NCBI GenBank assembly: GCA_016721765.1 | Contig: JADKHO010000002.1 | Coordinates: 372,001 to 436,000, forward strand | From: Bacteroidota bacterium | Lineage (GTDB): Bacteria; Bacteroidota; Bacteroidia; UBA4408 | Length of the DNA stretch: 64,000 nucleotides | Direction of reading: 5' to 3' | Part shown: piece after piece, positions 63,801-64,000 of the stretch | How positions within the stretch are numbered: position 1 is the stretch's first letter | Layout of the letters: each line of letters begins with the position of its first letter | The notes under the pieces: model-generated | What the model saw: only the letters and a program-made list of their open reading frames with translations | What the model was told of the DNA's origin: nothing | The model's database searches: none | Position numbers and translations under genes: made by a program

Positions 63801-63940
63801 TCATCCTGAGCGGAGTCGAAGGAGGGTTACTGGGTTATTGGGTTGTTATGTCATCCTGAGCGGAGTCGAAGGAGGGTTACTGGGTTATTGGGTTGTTATG
63901 TCATCCTGAGCGGAGTCGAAGGAGACGTGTTGAATTTTTG
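63801..63940. repeat. three-copy tandem array with exact 50-bp period, same core
   Basis: The core starting TCATCCTGAGCG begins at 63801, 63851 and 63901 (exact 50-base steps). The first two 50-base units are identical, with a spacer containing GGTTACTGGGTTATTGGGTT, unlike the spacer of the array at 60171. A degenerate copy (CCTGAGCAGCGTTGAAGG) lies at the window end. Confidence 0.9.
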
Positions 63941-64000
63941 ATTTTTTAGTTTAAATATTTTTTAATTGGTGTTTGATTAACCCTGAGCAGCGTTGAAGGG

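Noticed and set aside
63801..63940. CRISPR-like short array at the right edge
   Set aside because: The first two 50-base units are identical including the spacer, which is tandem duplication, not spacer acquisition.
1..64000. tRNA, rRNA, insertion sequence or prophage genes
   Set aside because: I looked for cloverleaf-like segments with CCA-type ends, transposase motifs and phage structural genes and recognised none. A tRNAscan and IS search would be decisive.

Overview
This window looks like chromosomal DNA of a Bacteroidota bacterium. The evidence is AT-rich sequence, several large secreted proteins ending in type IX secretion (T9SS) sorting domains (type A 'YPNPA...GIYFLR' and type B/CHU_C 'FTPNGDGNN'), SprB-like and PKD repeats, recurrent TAnnTTTG (-7) promoter elements just upstream of genes, and Bacteroidota family members such as DUF4783, DUF4159, NamZ/DUF1343 and a YbiT-like ABC-F protein. 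A genus cannot be named from the sequence. I see no rRNA, tRNA, cas genes, transposase or phage genes.

Layout. 1-3424 (minus) is the N-terminal part of a giant DUF3494/Ig-PKD-like/subtilase surface protein that runs off the left edge. 3709-8680 is an exopolysaccharide or O-antigen export set: a flippase, two tandem Wzz-like chain-length proteins and a Wzy/WaaL-like ligase. 8916-16385 encodes a 2489-residue PKD-rich T9SS type B protein. 16476-19181 (minus) is a translationally coupled methyltransferase / type III polyketide synthase / UbiA prenyltransferase operon with a Crp/Fnr regulator next to it (19274-19957). 20098-24425 holds mazG, a hotdog-fold DUF4442 gene, an ABC-F ATPase with one degenerate ATP site, and a T9SS-exported esterase. 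24794-31431 is a tight six-gene glycan operon: sugar-nucleotide epimerase, GT39-like, GT2, two methyltransferases and AsnB.

31438-39089 contains NamZ, a LolC/E-type permease, a truncated zeta-type toxin kinase with an intact small partner ORF, cystathionine beta-synthase, a BtuF-like protein and a patatin with a beta-barrel. 39294-46457 is a complete paralogue of the left-edge giant protein. It carries an unusual NQKGLVN motif array and SprB-like repeats. 46542-51204 holds YihY, NadC, DUF4783, a lipoprotein and heme A synthase. 51402-54687 is an arsenic-type operon: arsR with a perfect palindrome as likely operator, a Cys-tailed DUF6428-like protein, the ACR3 pump, a metallophosphoesterase and a GNAT acetyltransferase. 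54887-59374 encodes an Ig-like-repeat/polysaccharide-deacetylase T9SS protein. 59452-63748 is mostly housekeeping: DUF4159, a GreA-C-like protein, inorganic pyrophosphatase, a TIMP-like protein, an FtsB/DivIC-like protein and FabG. Two arrays of a shared short repeat core with about 50-bp period lie at 60171-60470 and 63801-63940.

The main theme is the cell surface: four very large T9SS-type proteins, two glycan operons, a cell-wall muramidase and envelope transport genes. The least understood parts are the paired DUF3494-subtilase proteins with non-canonical catalytic residues, the NQKGLVN array, the type III PKS operon and the extended ars operon.
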